Assembly: GCF_021531895.1 (NCBI RefSeq)
Contig: NZ_JAFBIX010000029.1
Coordinates: 1-33,385 of the forward strand
Source of the DNA: Faecalicatena contorta
Lineage (GTDB): Bacteria; Bacillota; Clostridia; Lachnospirales; Lachnospiraceae
Direction of reading: 5' to 3'
DNA length: 33,385 bases
Shown here: positions 33,096 to 33,385 of the stretch, piece after piece
Numbering within the stretch: position 1 is the stretch's first letter
Layout of the letters: each line of letters starts with the position of its first letter
Notes under the pieces: generated by a model
The model's input: only the letters and a program-made list of their open reading frames with translations
Database searches by the model: none
What the model was told of the DNA's origin: nothing
Made by a program: the position numbers and the translations under genes

Positions 33096-33193
33096 ATCTT
33101 TCCTCCTAAGATTTCATTTTTTCTTGCATTTAGTATATCCATTTAAATTGAAAGAAAGACTAAAATTCACATTATATTTTTTACAAATTATGC

Positions 33194-33220
33194 AAAAAAG
33201 ACAGTCAAACCGACTGTCTT
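33194..33220 (-). terminator. Terminator of the rRNA operon
   Basis: On the minus strand AAGACAGTC (33220-33212) pairs with GACTGTCTT (33206-33198), followed by TTTT. It begins about 60 bases past the 23S 3' end. Confidence 0.9.
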
Positions 33221-33280
33221 AAACTTATGTACCTTCAAAACTGCATACAAGAAATATCATCCATTACCTATCACCTTGCT

Positions 33281-33385
33281 TGGTCATGCCCTCGACCGAT
33301 TAGTAGCAGTCAGCTCCATACATTACTGTACTTCCACCTCTGCCCTATCTACCTCGTCGTCTTCAAGGGGTCTTACTACTTTCGT
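33281..33385 (-). rRNA. 23S ribosomal RNA, 3' end (partial)
   Basis: The minus strand ends with the conserved 23S 3' region: AAGACGACGAGGTAGATAGG, then GGTGGAAGTACAGTAATGTA, TGGAGCTGACTGCTACTAAT and CGGTCGAGGGCATGACCA. The gene continues past the right edge of the window. The exact last base, near 33281, is estimated from family knowledge. Confidence 0.95.

Noticed and set aside
33221-33280. A 5S rRNA gene
   Set aside because: The gap is about 60 bases, shorter than a 5S, and shows no 5S sequence.
1-33385. CRISPR arrays, prophage or insertion sequences
   Set aside because: No regularly spaced direct repeats, no cas, integrase or transposase genes. The protein-level repeats at 24883-25860 are coding.

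Overview
The window looks like chromosomal DNA from an anaerobic, low-to-moderate GC gut Firmicute, most likely a Lachnospiraceae (Blautia/Dorea/Mediterraneibacter-like). This rests on gene content, strong GGAGG ribosome sites, Clostridia-style families (TIGR04076, DegV, CsoR, ECF S-components) and a 23S rRNA 3' end at the right edge. I see no phage, insertion sequence or CRISPR array. Most genes lie on the minus strand in short operons.

Left part (1-10.6 kb): a MarR repressor drives a heterodimeric ABC exporter with one degenerate ATP site; a YfbR-like HD hydrolase lies just downstream. An EamA permease, an HD protein and Dtd form a second operon. On the plus strand are a YwaF-like membrane protein and a TetR/ABC-2 transporter operon.

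Middle (10.6-18 kb): a pyridoxal-kinase-like protein, a TIGR04076 protein and an M20 amidohydrolase form an operon. Next comes a family-2 glycosyltransferase carrying a C-terminal MarR-like winged helix. A copper module follows: CsoR, its operator, and a CopA ATPase with a CopZ domain fused at its C terminus. That domain has its own Shine-Dalgarno and internal ATG.

Centre (18-27 kb): the most distinctive locus. A cobalamin riboswitch with a promoter, aptamer and leader terminator precedes a minus-strand operon. It encodes a 1052-residue secreted repeat protein, a lipoprotein substrate-binding protein, a FecCD permease, an ATPase with a C-terminal extension, and an atypical CDF cation transporter. 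The secreted protein ends in a domain homologous to part of the neighbouring binding protein. I read this as a Gram-positive corrinoid-capture and uptake system whose surface component appears undescribed.

Right part (27-33.4 kb): a lone type-IV prepilin peptidase, a dicarboxylate/amino-acid symporter and a ZIP metal transporter. Divergent from ZIP is a 99-codon gene with an in-frame TGA in a CxxU motif and a SECIS-like hairpin with a GGU loop, so a probable selenoprotein that ordinary gene calling would break. Then come tRNA-Trp(CCA), an ECF S-component (likely pantothenate) divergent from coaBC, a small HTH-like protein, a PepSY lipoprotein, and the end of an rRNA operon. That operon has no 5S gene between the 23S end and its terminator.
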